In this document: one piece after another, positions 26,552 to 35,509 of the stretch
How the letters are laid out: each line of letters opens with the position of its first letter
Numbering within the stretch: the first letter of the stretch is position 1
Program-made: the position numbers and the translations under genes
Notes under the pieces: model-generated
Database searches by the model: none
What the model saw: only the letters and a program-made list of their open reading frames with translations
What the model was told of the DNA's origin: nothing
Origin: an uncultured Aquimarina sp.
GTDB taxonomy: Bacteria; Bacteroidota; Bacteroidia; Flavobacteriales; Flavobacteriaceae
Assembly (NCBI GenBank): GCA_947500505.1
Contig: CANMSL010000001.1
Location: 248,001-312,000, forward strand
Reading direction: 5' to 3'
DNA: 64,000 bases

Positions 26552-26788
26552 TTAGTTTTCTATTGTACTTTTCTTTGTGACGTTCGCTTTCAACCATCTA
26601 TCAAAGAGCTTTCGCAGAAATGGCATCATCACCAGGGTCATTAAAGGCACCAAAACTAATGTTAGAATCAATGTTCTCAGCGGCATTACCAATTGATTTA
26701 GAGAATCGCCCAATACATATAATAGTATGGTTATTAAGGGATAAATACCTAACCAAGTCAAGACCGTTATTTTAAAAGTATTTTTCAT
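26552..26788 (-). CDS. Small two-helix membrane protein, copy 1
   Basis: A 78-residue protein with two membrane helices (TVLTWLGIYPLITILLYVLG and TLILTLVLVPLMTLVMMPFL) separated by a short loop and ending in a basic tail. It is clearly homologous to the protein at 33309-33512, sharing LTWxGxYPLITILL, PLRTL and MPFLxKLF. The ATG at 26788 is used rather than an upstream TTG. Function unknown; both copies are encoded near the head of operons controlled by the same TGGTA operator. Confidence 0.6.
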   Translation of the reverse strand: MKNTFKITVLTWLGIYPLITILLYVLGDSLNQLVMPLRTLILTLVLVPLMTLVMMPFLRKLFDRWLKANVTKKSTIEN

Positions 26789-26789
26789 T

Positions 26790-27044
26790 TTAATAGACAA
26801 TTAGTGCATAAGCCGTAATCATTATAAATACAGAAAATGCCATATATCCTACGGTTGCCATTATCATTTTATTGAAATCATCTGAGAAGAAGGTTTTTAG
26901 AACTTTCTTCATTTTGTTTATCCGATTCTCAAAACCGTTTATTACACGATTCATCGTTTTTGATATTGGATTTTCTAATAAAAGCCCTTCTAGTATCAGG
27001 TACATTTTTGTTGTATCATTACAACTTTCACAATTTGAGTTCAT
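26790..27044 (-). CDS. Small membrane protein heading a TGGTA-controlled operon
   Basis: An 84-residue protein with a Cys-containing N-terminus (MNSNCESCNDTTKMYL), a basic middle (ENRINKMKKVLKTFF) and a C-terminal membrane helix (GYMAFSVFIMITAYALIVY). No family is recognised. Its start is 23 nt downstream of a good -7 box at 27067, making it the first gene of a four-gene operon (this gene, small two-helix protein, GNAT, LuxR regulator). Confidence 0.55.
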   Translation of the reverse strand: MNSNCESCNDTTKMYLILEGLLLENPISKTMNRVINGFENRINKMKKVLKTFFSDDFNKMIMATVGYMAFSVFIMITAYALIVY

Positions 27045-27066
27045 AATTTTATCTTTTTGTTTACCA

Positions 27067-27122
27067 CAAAGTTATGGTGGTGATTGACCCTTTTTCTGGT
27101 ACTATTTCAAGGGGTTCTGGTA
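27067..27122 (-). promoter_or_regulatory. TGGTA operator-promoter 1
   Basis: Leftward -7 box CAAAGTTA (27067-27074, read TAACTTTG) and two half-sites TGGTA at 27097 and TGGTA at 27118, 21 bp apart. Drives the gene starting at 27044. The eight operators described in this window all have this spacing. Confidence 0.7.
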
Positions 27123-27136
27123 AGTTTCCAAAACAA

Positions 27137-27165
27137 AAGCCATTTCATAAGTTTTGAAATGGCTT
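27137..27165 (-). terminator. Terminator after the efflux operon
   Basis: AAGCCATTTCA / TGAAATGGCTT hairpin, followed on the leftward strand by TTTGTTTTGG. It lies downstream of the outer-membrane channel gene ending at 27355 and just upstream of operator 1, insulating the two operons. The remainder of 27166-27354 shows no gene. Confidence 0.65.
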
Positions 27166-27354
27166 AATCAAGAAGCACCAATCAAAATCGGTGCTTGCGA
27201 AAGAGCATATTCAGTTATATACCAATATAATTCTTTTTATCTCGAAATTTTTTTCCAGTATTTTTCCTATTTGTCAACATTGCGGCTCAAACAATCGTCC
27301 CAGCTTTTTTTTCTTTAGTGTGGGGTTATTGCTTTTAAGATATTGAAACCTTGT

Positions 27355-28866
27355 TCAATTTCTTCCTCTATAGGTACTGTCTTTTTCTTTTGTTGTATTA
27401 AATATATTTTGAGTTTCTTCGTCAGTAATGATGTCCCAACCTCCACCTAATGCACGGTATAGTTGAACGAGACCGGCAGCAGTTTGGGTTTCTATAATGG
27501 CCAGTTCATTTTCGGCTTCCAAGAGTGTGCGGTTTGCATTTAGGTAATCAATGAAACTATCCAAACCGGCATCGTAACGCTGTTGGGCAAAAGTCACGGC
27601 ATCGTTGCTAGACTCGGCAGCCTTGCGAAGGGACTCCCTTTGTCTCAGTAGATTGACATAGTTGCTCATCGATGTCCTAATATCTTCCAAAGCCTGTAAT
27701 ATGACCTGTTCATATTGGGCTATAGCCCCAAGGGTAGCTGCATCTTCGGCATCTATTTGTTTTTTGACCCTGCCTAGATTAAAAGCTGCCCAACTAATCC
27801 GTGGCATCAAGTTCCAAGTAAAGGCTTCATTTTGACCAAAACTGCTAAAATTGATGGCTGAAAAACCAATGGAACCTGAAAATGTAATATTGGGATACAG
27901 CTCTGCCACAGATAGATTGTATTGGGCTATCTGTGCTTTAACTTGATTTTCTGCAAGTTGAACATCTGGCCTGCGCTGAATAAGTTCATACACATTTCCC
28001 ATACTTATGGTATTAGGAAGGTCTGGCAAGGGTTTCTCGTTTAAATACGCATTATCCAAGTCACCGGGAATTTCGCCTACCAATACGCTAATACTGTTCT
28101 TAAAGGACTCTATTTGTGCTTGTAATGCGGGAATGGTCGCCTTGGTACTTTCCATTTGGGCAGCAGCTCGAGATACATTCAAATTATTGCCCGTACCTGC
28201 TTCAAACTGTCGCGTAACTAAATCCAGAGTCTGTTCTTGACTCCTAAGATTTTCATTGGCAATGTTGAGCTGATATTGTGCACCTCGCAATGAGATATAG
28301 TTATTTGCTATCTCGGCGAAAATACTCACGTAGACACCACGCATATCGGCTCTTGCAATTTCCCGATTGGCCACGGCACCCTTGATGCGATTGCTGACAC
28401 GGCCGAAAGCACCTATTTCCCAAAAGGCATCAAGACTACCATTGTATTGGTTGAAGGTTGGGTTACCTCCTGAAACAAATACATTTTCACCCAATCGCTG
28501 CCTTGTGAAATTTCCGTTGGCCGTAACGGTAGGAAACCTATCGAATTTCGTGCCCTTGAGCAATGCCTGTGCTGATTCATAATTTGCAATAGCGGTTTGT
28601 ATGTTCAGATTGTTTTGACGCGCCTTGTTGATGAGACTATCCAAATCCGGGTCATTAAAATTGGCCCACCATTCTGCATCTGGTGCAATGGCTTGGAACA
28701 GGGCCGTACTATCATTCATTTCCAAATAATTCTCTGACAGCGCATCGGGTATGCTATTTTGCACTTTATCGTAACTGCGTTTACGTACCCCACAGGAAAT
28801 AGCAAATACGGCGATAAGCACAATTGCCAGCCCTCTGATTAAAATATGGTTATTATAGGTTTTCAT
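27355..28866 (-). CDS. RND efflux outer-membrane channel lipoprotein (NodT/OprM family)
   Basis: A 503-residue TolC-like channel. The start MKTYNNHILIRGLAIVLIAVFAISCG has a lipobox (FAISC). Two OEP repeats follow, seen from NNLNIQTAIANYESAQALLKG and, in the second half, the repeat with RPDVQLAENQVKAQIAQYNLSVAELYPNI. The ATG at 28866 overlaps the pump gene by 14 nt and is chosen over longer in-frame extensions that lack a signal peptide. It provides the outer-membrane exit of a tripartite pump encoded by the two preceding genes. Confidence 0.9.
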   Translation of the reverse strand: MKTYNNHILIRGLAIVLIAVFAISCGVRKRSYDKVQNSIPDALSENYLEMNDSTALFQAIAPDAEWWANFNDPDLDSLINKARQNNLNIQTAIANYESAQALLKGTKFDRFPTVTANGNFTRQRLGENVFVSGGNPTFNQYNGSLDAFWEIGAFGRVSNRIKGAVANREIARADMRGVYVSIFAEIANNYISLRGAQYQLNIANENLRSQEQTLDLVTRQFEAGTGNNLNVSRAAAQMESTKATIPALQAQIESFKNSISVLVGEIPGDLDNAYLNEKPLPDLPNTISMGNVYELIQRRPDVQLAENQVKAQIAQYNLSVAELYPNITFSGSIGFSAINFSSFGQNEAFTWNLMPRISWAAFNLGRVKKQIDAEDAATLGAIAQYEQVILQALEDIRTSMSNYVNLLRQRESLRKAAESSNDAVTFAQQRYDAGLDSFIDYLNANRTLLEAENELAIIETQTAAGLVQLYRALGGGWDIITDEETQNIFNTTKEKDSTYRGRN

Positions 28867-31800
28867 TGTTATTATCTTTTTGGTCTTTAGTATCTGCTCC
28901 CTCGAGCGCAAGTTTTTTCTTTTCGTCTGAAGCATTCCATAATGCCAATCGCCTACACAGTACATAGAATACGGGTGTAAAGAACAATCCGAATATGGAT
29001 ACGCCTATCATACCTACAAGCACGGCAATACCCAACACATTACGCATCTCACTACCCGGTCCTGAGGCGATTACCAATGGAATAACACCAAGGATAAAGG
29101 CCAGCGAAGTCATTAAAATAGGACGAAGCCTTAAGCGTGCGGCGCCTTCGGCAGCTTTGTAGATGCTCATTCCAGATTTTTCCAATTGAGCCGCAAACTC
29201 TACGATGAGGATTGCATTTTTGGATGCCAACCCAATAAGTACCACCATCCCGATTTGGGTAAGGATATCGCTCGCCACGCCAAATACATCCATCCCTACA
29301 ATGGCAGCGAACAAGCCCATTGGTACAATAAGAATGACACTAAGCGGTATGATGAGACTCTCAAACTGTGCGGCAAGCAATAGAAACACGAAGAACACGG
29401 CCAGACTGAATATGAGGGGTGCAGTACCTGAATCTTGTTTTTGTTGATAGGCAATTTCCGTCCATTCGTACCCGAAACCATCCGGTAGATTTTCATCGGC
29501 AAGACGTTCCATTGCATCCAATGCCTCACCGGAACTAAAACCTTGCGCCGTTTGCCCATTGATTGCGGCCGAATAGAACAAATTAAAACGTTGTACCCTA
29601 TCAGGCCCTAAAATATCTTCAAAAGTGGCAATGCTTCCCAATTGAATCATCTCTCCACGTACGTTGCGAACCTTGAGTCGCAGTACATCATCTGGTGTGA
29701 GTCGATAAGGTGAATCCGCTTGTGCCGTAACTCTATAGGTTCTACCCAAATAGTTGAAGTCATTGACGTATGCCGACCCTATAAAAACTTCCAATGCCCT
29801 AAAAACTTCCGTTACGGGTACGCCAATTTTTTCAGCACGCTCCCTATCGATATTCAGGTAAAGTTGTGGGGTATCCGTATTAAAAACGGTGAAAACGTTT
29901 GCCAGGGCGGGCTCTTGATTTGCCTTTGCAATCAACTCGTTGGTGATCCGTGACAATTCTTCCACACCTGCGTTTGAGCGGTCTTGAACCATTAGTTTAA
30001 AGCCACTACCGGTACCAATACCTCTTACGGGTGGTGGCTGAATGGTATTGATTATGGCTCGGTCTTCAGAAGCTGTAACGGAATTGATGTTGGCAATGAT
30101 ACCCTGTACTTTGGACTCGGCATCTTGACGGTCTTCAAAATCATCTAAAATGGTGAATATGGCACCTGAATTTGATGAAATGGTCCGTGTTGCACCGTTA
30201 AGGCCCGCAAAGACAACCGTATTTTTTACTCCTGGTAAGCCAATTATTTTTTCGGCAGTTTCCTGCATCACATCTTCTGTCCTGGATAGCGACGCGCCCG
30301 AAGGCAATTGGACAATGGTAATCAAATAGCCTTGGTCTTGGCTTGGAATGAATCCTGTAGGAACGCGGTTAAACTCTACTCCTGTCAGTACCATAAGACC
30401 TGCATAAATTGTAAGAACGATTACTCCTTTTCGCGTAAGCGAAGCCACGGCATTGCCATACTTGTGGGAGAGTTTGTCCATTCCCGTATTGAACCATCCC
30501 GTAAACAGCTTGATGGGTCTTTTGTACCACGGAAGATTTTTCTGTGTGTTTTCTTCGCCCTCACTTTTGGGTTTTAACAATAGTGCTGCCATTGCTGGAC
30601 TCAGGGTCAAGGATACGAATACCGAAATAGCGGTAGATACGGAAATGGTCAATCCAAATTGTTTGAAAAATTGACCGGAAATCCCTTCAAGGAACATCGT
30701 GGGCAAGAAAACGGCAACCAGTACCAATCCCATTGATACTAGGGCGGAACCTACCTCTTGCATTGTATTTTTGGCTGCTTCCCGTGGGGAATCCCCATCC
30801 TCAATACGCCGTTCAACATTTTCTACCACGACAATGGCATCATCTACCACGATACCGATTGCCAAGACCAATCCAAAGAGGGATAAATTATTAAGCGTAA
30901 AACCAAAGGCCTGCATTACCCCAAAGGTTCCTATCAAAGAAATCGGTATCGCAATGATGGGTATGATAGCGGCGCGCCAATTTTGTAGAAATATGAGGAT
31001 AACCAGCACCACAAGCAGTAATGCTTCAAATAGGGTGTCTATAACCGCATTTACCGATTCTTCTACGAAAACGGTAGGGTTGTACTCAATCTTATACTCA
31101 AGCCCTGGTGGAAATTCTTTGGAATATTCCTCCATAAAGGTCTCAATTTGTTCCGCAGTTTCCAGGGCGTTGGTACCAGGTCGCTGTGAAATGGCCACCC
31201 CTACTGCATTGTCTTCACCCAATCGTGCGCGGGTCGTATACCGTTCGGCTCCAATCTCTAATCTGGCAATATCACCGAGACGTACCAAACTACCTTCATC
31301 ACCAGCTTTGATAATAATATTTTCAAATTCTTCCGTAGAAGATAGACGCCCTTGGGTCTGAATGTTTATCTCAAAGGCGTTCTGTTCGTCCAAGGTTGGC
31401 GATTGGTTTAAGATACCACTCGCAACCTGTGTATTCTGACCCCTGATTCGGTCAATGACCTCAGAGGCAGATATATTCAAAGACCCGATTTTATCCGGGT
31501 CGAGCCAAATACGCATTGAATAGGCACTAGCGCCAAAAAAGTTGACGTCCCCAACACCGTTAAGTCTGGACAGGCCATCCCTCAGCTGCAAATAAGCGTA
31601 ATTTCCTAAATAGGTGGTATTGTATCTGCCGTCTGGCGAAATCATATGTACGACCATCAGCAGGTCTGGCGAACGCTTTTGTGTGAAGACCCCAAGTTGC
31701 CTTACAGCTTCCGGTAGTCTCGGCAATGCTTGTGAAACGCGATTCTGTACGAGTACCTGTGCCTGGTCAAGGTCGGTACCCAAATCAAAAGTTACATCCA

Positions 31801-32074
31801 AGCTCAATCGGCCATCTCCCGTGGACTGGGATGTCATATAAATCATTCCCTCCACGCCATTCACTTCCTGTTCTATAGGTGTTGCCACGGTAGCCGCAAT
31901 GGTTTGTGCATCTGCACCGGGGTATACCGCCCTAACATTTACCGTGGGTGGTACCACTTCTGGGTATTGTGAGACAGGTAGGCCGAAGTATGCCAATCCT
32001 CCAATGAGCAGTATAAATACTGAAAGGACACTCGCAAATATGGGTCTGTCTATAAATGTATTACTGAATTTCAT
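28853..32074 (-). CDS. RND efflux pump inner-membrane transporter (AcrB/HAE1 type)
   Basis: A 1073-residue transporter beginning MKFSNTFIDRPIFASVLSV, the usual HAE1 start. It has the two-fold repeat of membrane domains, the proton-relay motif LAIGIVVDDAIVVVENVE with paired Asp, the RPILMTSLAFILGVIPLV block, and large periplasmic loops (QVLVQNRVSQALPRLPEAV). It exports hydrophobic compounds; the substrate is unknown. The reading frame is intact, whereas the partner membrane-fusion gene upstream is broken by a stop codon. Confidence 0.93.
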   Translation of the reverse strand: MKFSNTFIDRPIFASVLSVFILLIGGLAYFGLPVSQYPEVVPPTVNVRAVYPGADAQTIAATVATPIEQEVNGVEGMIYMTSQSTGDGRLSLDVTFDLGTDLDQAQVLVQNRVSQALPRLPEAVRQLGVFTQKRSPDLLMVVHMISPDGRYNTTYLGNYAYLQLRDGLSRLNGVGDVNFFGASAYSMRIWLDPDKIGSLNISASEVIDRIRGQNTQVASGILNQSPTLDEQNAFEINIQTQGRLSSTEEFENIIIKAGDEGSLVRLGDIARLEIGAERYTTRARLGEDNAVGVAISQRPGTNALETAEQIETFMEEYSKEFPPGLEYKIEYNPTVFVEESVNAVIDTLFEALLLVVLVILIFLQNWRAAIIPIIAIPISLIGTFGVMQAFGFTLNNLSLFGLVLAIGIVVDDAIVVVENVERRIEDGDSPREAAKNTMQEVGSALVSMGLVLVAVFLPTMFLEGISGQFFKQFGLTISVSTAISVFVSLTLSPAMAALLLKPKSEGEENTQKNLPWYKRPIKLFTGWFNTGMDKLSHKYGNAVASLTRKGVIVLTIYAGLMVLTGVEFNRVPTGFIPSQDQGYLITIVQLPSGASLSRTEDVMQETAEKIIGLPGVKNTVVFAGLNGATRTISSNSGAIFTILDDFEDRQDAESKVQGIIANINSVTASEDRAIINTIQPPPVRGIGTGSGFKLMVQDRSNAGVEELSRITNELIAKANQEPALANVFTVFNTDTPQLYLNIDRERAEKIGVPVTEVFRALEVFIGSAYVNDFNYLGRTYRVTAQADSPYRLTPDDVLRLKVRNVRGEMIQLGSIATFEDILGPDRVQRFNLFYSAAINGQTAQGFSSGEALDAMERLADENLPDGFGYEWTEIAYQQKQDSGTAPLIFSLAVFFVFLLLAAQFESLIIPLSVILIVPMGLFAAIVGMDVFGVASDILTQIGMVVLIGLASKNAILIVEFAAQLEKSGMSIYKAAEGAARLRLRPILMTSLAFILGVIPLVIASGPGSEMRNVLGIAVLVGMIGVSIFGLFFTPVFYVLCRRLALWNASDEKKKLALEGADTKDQKDNNNENL

Positions 32075-32078
32075 CTGG

Positions 32079-33284
32079 TTAGTTTTGTGTATTTAAAAGG
32101 TTGGGGTTGGTTTCAATATCCGGCTCGTCACCCTCAAAAGTGAAAGGTTTGGACTCGGGGGAAACCTTCATATCGGCACTCAATCTTTGTAGGTTTGACA
32201 ATACAAGGCGGTCATCCGTAGTGAGACCTTCCTCAATTATCCTATAATTTTTCGCATAGATTTCACCAAGGGTCACATTTGTAGCCCTGACTATAGAATC
32301 ATTGTCCATAGTGTACACAAACTTCACGGTTTGATTGGTCTGTATGAGGCGGTCAGGTATGAGAATGGCACTATGTTTATCGCTTCCCAAAAGACGCATT
32401 CTACCGAACATTCCGGGTTCTAGCACACCGTCTTCATTGTCAAGAATTGCACGTCCTTCTATGGTACCCGTACTTTGGTCAATTTCATTATTGACAAAAT
32501 CCATTTTGCCCGGATGCTCAAATATTTCCTCATCCTGAAGGCGTACCATTACGGGATTGCTTTCATCCCTTGAGCTTTTCCGAGAGCCACCTTGATTGAG
32601 TCTTGTGTATCGCAATAAGTCTGATTCACTACCTTGAAAGTAAAAATGGATGGGCGAGATACTGACTACGGTTGTCAGTAAGGTGGCATTGGCCGAGCCT
32701 CCATTGATAAGATTGCCAGGATTGACCAAATCTCTTCCCACGCGACCACTAATGGGTGCTTTGACCTCGGTAAAATTCAAATTTAACCGTGCATCGTCGA
32801 TACTGGCCTGTGATAGTTGCAACCTAGCCCTTGCGGCTTGCATTGCCTGTTCGCGTGTAGAATATTCTTCTATAGAAACTGCTCCCGTTACCCGAAGTTC
32901 TTTTACACGTTCAAAATTACCTTCGGCCTGCCGCAGTTCTGCCTCGGCTTACGACCTGTTGGCCTGCGCTTGTTGTAATGCAATTCTAAAAGGTCGCTGG
33001 TCGATGATAAAGAGTACATCTCCCTTTTTGACCATCTGACCATCTGTAAAATTGACCCGGTCTATATACCCACTTACTCGTGCTCTTATCTCTACACGGT
33101 CGGTAGCCTGAAAACGGCCCGTAAATTCATCCCATTGCACGATTTCCCGTTCTATAGGCGGTGAAGTTTGTACCGTTAGTGTGGTGTTCTCTTCTTTTTC
33201 TTCTTCTTTACAACCTACAAATAGCATTAAAACAGCTATTAATAGGATTGCCTTTAAGTGGATTCTTGAATTGGTGTTTTTCAT
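32079..33284 (-). pseudogene. RND membrane-fusion protein (AcrA type), split by an in-frame stop
   Basis: Codons from 33284 to 32079 give a complete 401-codon AcrA-type protein (lipobox LFVGC near residue 23; biotinyl-lipoyl parts RARVSGYIDRVNF and FTEVKAPISGRVGRDLV) except for one TAA at 32949-32951, in the helical hairpin between ALQQAQANRS and AEAELRQAE. A single C-to-T change from CAA would explain it; the frame is otherwise uninterrupted and well conserved on both sides. It could be a real inactivation, a suppressible stop, or a sequencing error. Re-initiation at 32843 would give only the C-terminal part. Confidence 0.82.
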
Positions 33285-33308
33285 CTTTTTTTAATTATTG
33301 ATTTTTAA

Positions 33309-33512
33309 TCAGCTTAGCCATTTAGAAAAAAGTTTTTGTAAAAAGGGCATTACCAATAAGGTGATTAACGGTACCAGAAATAGCGTGAGTACCAAGGTTC
33401 GCAACGGTAGCACTATATCGCTTAAACTTTTGTTGAATACCCAAAGCAGTATTGTAATAAGCGGGTAAACTCCTATCCAGGTCAATATTGTATTTTTGAT
33501 TTTCTGTTTCAT
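33309..33512 (-). CDS. Small two-helix membrane protein, copy 2
   Basis: A 67-residue homologue of the protein at 26552-26788, with helices ILTWIGVYPLITILLWVFN and LVLTLFLVPLITLLVMPFL. It is the first gene of the RND efflux operon, 38 nt below the -7 box at 33550. Function unknown. Its recurrence beside two promoters of the same regulon suggests a role in the same stress response, possibly at the membrane. Confidence 0.6.
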   Translation of the reverse strand: MKQKIKNTILTWIGVYPLITILLWVFNKSLSDIVLPLRTLVLTLFLVPLITLLVMPFLQKLFSKWLS

Positions 33513-33549
33513 TGTATCGCTATTAACTATTTGTTTATTAATTACATAG

Positions 33550-33605
33550 CAAATTTAAGCTAGGCCTTAGCCTCGATACTGGTGGTTTTTAAAGTTCGAT
33601 TGGTA
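33550..33605 (-). promoter_or_regulatory. TGGTA operator-promoter 2
   Basis: -7 box CAAATTTA (33550-33557) with half-sites TGGTG at 33580 and TGGTA at 33601. Drives the small membrane protein and the RND efflux genes. Box-to-operator offset is 30 nt, as at the other sites. Confidence 0.7.
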
Positions 33606-33621
33606 AAAAACCAATTAAATA

Positions 33622-33650
33622 AAGAAAGGCTGATAAAAACAGCCTTTCTT
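33622..33650 (-). terminator. Terminator after the decayed SDR gene
   Basis: AAGAAAGGCTG / CAGCCTTTCTT hairpin, followed leftward by TATTTAATT. It lies between the end of the SDR pseudogene (33709) and operator 2. Confidence 0.65.
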
Positions 33651-33708
33651 AGGTCACCGTAACTCCATTTCAACTTGTCATATAGCACTACTAACCATCA
33701 ACCAAATT

Positions 33709-34504
33709 CTATATAACAGACTGTACGAGGCCGCCTTCTGCACGAAGGGCGGCTCCATTTATTGCACTAAAGCGCGGTGACGCCAGTACGGGTACTAAAA
33801 CTGCAATTTCTTCCGGTGACAACATTCTTTGAACCAAGGATTAACTGAAATCACCACCTGGGTCAAACAACTGCTCTTTTATTTTTTCGTCCGTTGTAAG
33901 ACCGCCTTTCTCGAACAACACTTTGGCACCATCCGTCATCGTGGGACCCATAAGTATGCTATTCACGGTAACATTGGTGCCTTTTGTGAGTTGTGACAGT
34001 CCTCTTGCGATATTCAACTGCGTAGCTTTGGTAGAACTGTAATGCAATGCCCTGAACCAAGGTCTAACGGCATCTGCACTTGAGATATAAATGACCCTGC
34101 CTGTATTGCGCTCGAACATTTCCGGAAAGAAAGCCCGGGTAATACGTACCCCACCGACGATATTGAATTCAAAATGTTTGAGCCAATCCTCGTCAGTACT
34201 ATCTTCAAAATCAATATGACTGTACCTCCCTGCATTATTGACCAAGAGATAGAGGTCACCAATTTTCTTGACTTTTGCTATTAAATCATCAATGCCTTCT
34301 TTATGTGAAAGGTCTGCCGTGATGCTCACCAGATTATCAGGATTGCCCAATTCTTCCACAACCTTATCCAAATCTTCTTGCTTATGGGAATTGATGATAA
34401 CACACACGTGCGCCTTCTTCCAGCAGTTTTTCGGCAATAGTACGCCCGACACCTTTTGAAGAGGCCGTTACTAGGGCTAATTTGTCCTTTAGTTGTAAAT
34501 CCAT
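33709..34504 (-). pseudogene. SDR oxidoreductase, frameshifted and with a stop
   Basis: Starting at ATG 34504 the frame reads a normal SDR N-terminus (MDLQLKDKLALVTASSKGVG, nucleotide-binding loop). Near 34405, in a GT-rich stretch, the frame is lost; the rest continues in another frame, with the catalytic YSSTKATQ (Tyr and Lys) and LVNNAGRYS motif. An in-frame TAA follows the codons for PGGDFS at 33841, but the frame continues with LVQRMLSPEEI and AINGAALRAEGG to a stop at 33709, as in intact SDRs. Two independent lesions make inactivation likely. It is 11 nt downstream of the monooxygenase gene. Confidence 0.8.
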
Positions 34505-34515
34505 ACTGCTTTGGT

Positions 34516-34854
34516 TTAGTTCGCTTTCGCGAAAGCGCCCTTGTTTTCTTTCAATACGTCATATACGGCGTATTGAAAAGGCTCTTTAATCATCGGTTGC
34601 GTTACGGTAAAGAAATTAGTGATGTGTGCCGATTTTTGGTGCGCATCGCTCAGTAGATATTCCTTGTCGGACCACTCTTCATACAGAATGAACTCGCCAG
34701 GGTTATCAGGGTTGTGATAACTGTTTATCAGGATGCAAGCATCCTCTTTCAAAGCGTGTTCTGCCGTTTCGTTTGCGGCTTTCTTAAAATCTTCGATATA
34801 TTCTGGTTTGACTACCACGTGAATATGCAATGCTACTTTATCTTTAGTGTCCAT
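34516..34854 (-). CDS. Antibiotic biosynthesis monooxygenase-like (quinol monooxygenase) protein
   Basis: A 112-residue ABM-domain protein (ferredoxin-like fold). Segments VALHIHVVVKPEYIEDFK, INSYHNPDNPGEFILYEEW and SAHITNFF follow the family pattern, including the HxxSxHxxxF-like block. Relatives act on quinols or other aromatic compounds without cofactor. In this cluster of SDR, glyoxalase and old-yellow-enzyme genes, a role in quinone handling is plausible but not shown. Confidence 0.78.
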   Translation of the reverse strand: MDTKDKVALHIHVVVKPEYIEDFKKAANETAEHALKEDACILINSYHNPDNPGEFILYEEWSDKEYLLSDAHQKSAHITNFFTVTQPMIKEPFQYAVYDVLKENKGAFAKAN

Positions 34855-34885
34855 CTTCTATGTCTTTTTATGGTTAAACTGAATT

Positions 34886-35392
34886 TTAGTTGCTCTCGCT
34901 TTGTTCGAGGATAAAGGCCCAAGTGTCTGCGTAGGAATAATTATAAATTTCTATGATGTTGCCCCAAGGGTCTTGGGTATAGGTGAGCATTCGCCCAGAA
35001 CCGGGAAATATCTCCCAGTCCTCGGTTCTTTTCTTCCCACCGTTTTCCACAATCTTGGCAGCGAGTTCCGATGGGTTTGAATGTGTTACCGCAAAGTGAA
35101 AGATGCCGTTTTTCCAATATTCAAAATTGTCTTCCTTTTGTCCTGCATCCTCATCATCAAATGAAAATATCTCCAGCCCCACACCGTTGCTCGCTTTCAT
35201 ATGTGCAAACTGACCTTTCTTGAGTCGAGGGCCCAAAATATCGTAGGCTAACTTACCGGCGTGTGAGTCATCTGGCATCAAATCTAGTGGGCCGATGATG
35301 TGTTCAAATCCTAATACGTCTTTATACCATTTTACGGCGGCATCTATATCCGTTACGGTAATACCTAAATGATTCATTGCTACTGCTTCCAT
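34886..35392 (-). CDS. VOC (glyoxalase/dioxygenase) family protein
   Basis: A 168-residue VOC protein: AMNHLGITVTDIDAAVKWYK with the N-terminal metal-ligand His, and a C-terminal DPWGNIIEIYNY with the matching Glu. The two beta-alpha-beta modules expected for the fold are present (a second starts at IFHFAVTHSNPSELAAK). The specific substrate cannot be read; lactoylglutathione lyase-like or dioxygenase-like activity are both possible. It probably heads a three-gene transcript with the ABM protein and the SDR pseudogene. The 117-nt region upstream has no TGGTA operator. Confidence 0.8.
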   Translation of the reverse strand: MEAVAMNHLGITVTDIDAAVKWYKDVLGFEHIIGPLDLMPDDSHAGKLAYDILGPRLKKGQFAHMKASNGVGLEIFSFDDEDAGQKEDNFEYWKNGIFHFAVTHSNPSELAAKIVENGGKKRTEDWEIFPGSGRMLTYTQDPWGNIIEIYNYSYADTWAFILEQSESN

Positions 35393-35509
35393 AATTATAT
35401 TTTAAATGTTTAGTATTATTTAATGTTTAATATTATTGTTTCTTTGTGCCAAATGCTGTCATAAACCCAACGGTCTCTAGCACTTATTGAACTGTTATTT
35501 GAATTTTAT

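Noticed and set aside
30699..31361. A 220-residue frame on the plus strand opposite the RND pump gene
   Set aside because: It lies wholly inside a clearly recognised gene and has a Ser/Thr/Ile-rich composition typical of an antisense shadow.
35393..35509. Gap upstream of the VOC gene checked for a TGGTA operator
   Set aside because: No TGGTA pair or CAAAnnTA box in the required spacing was found, so this gene is not included in the regulon.
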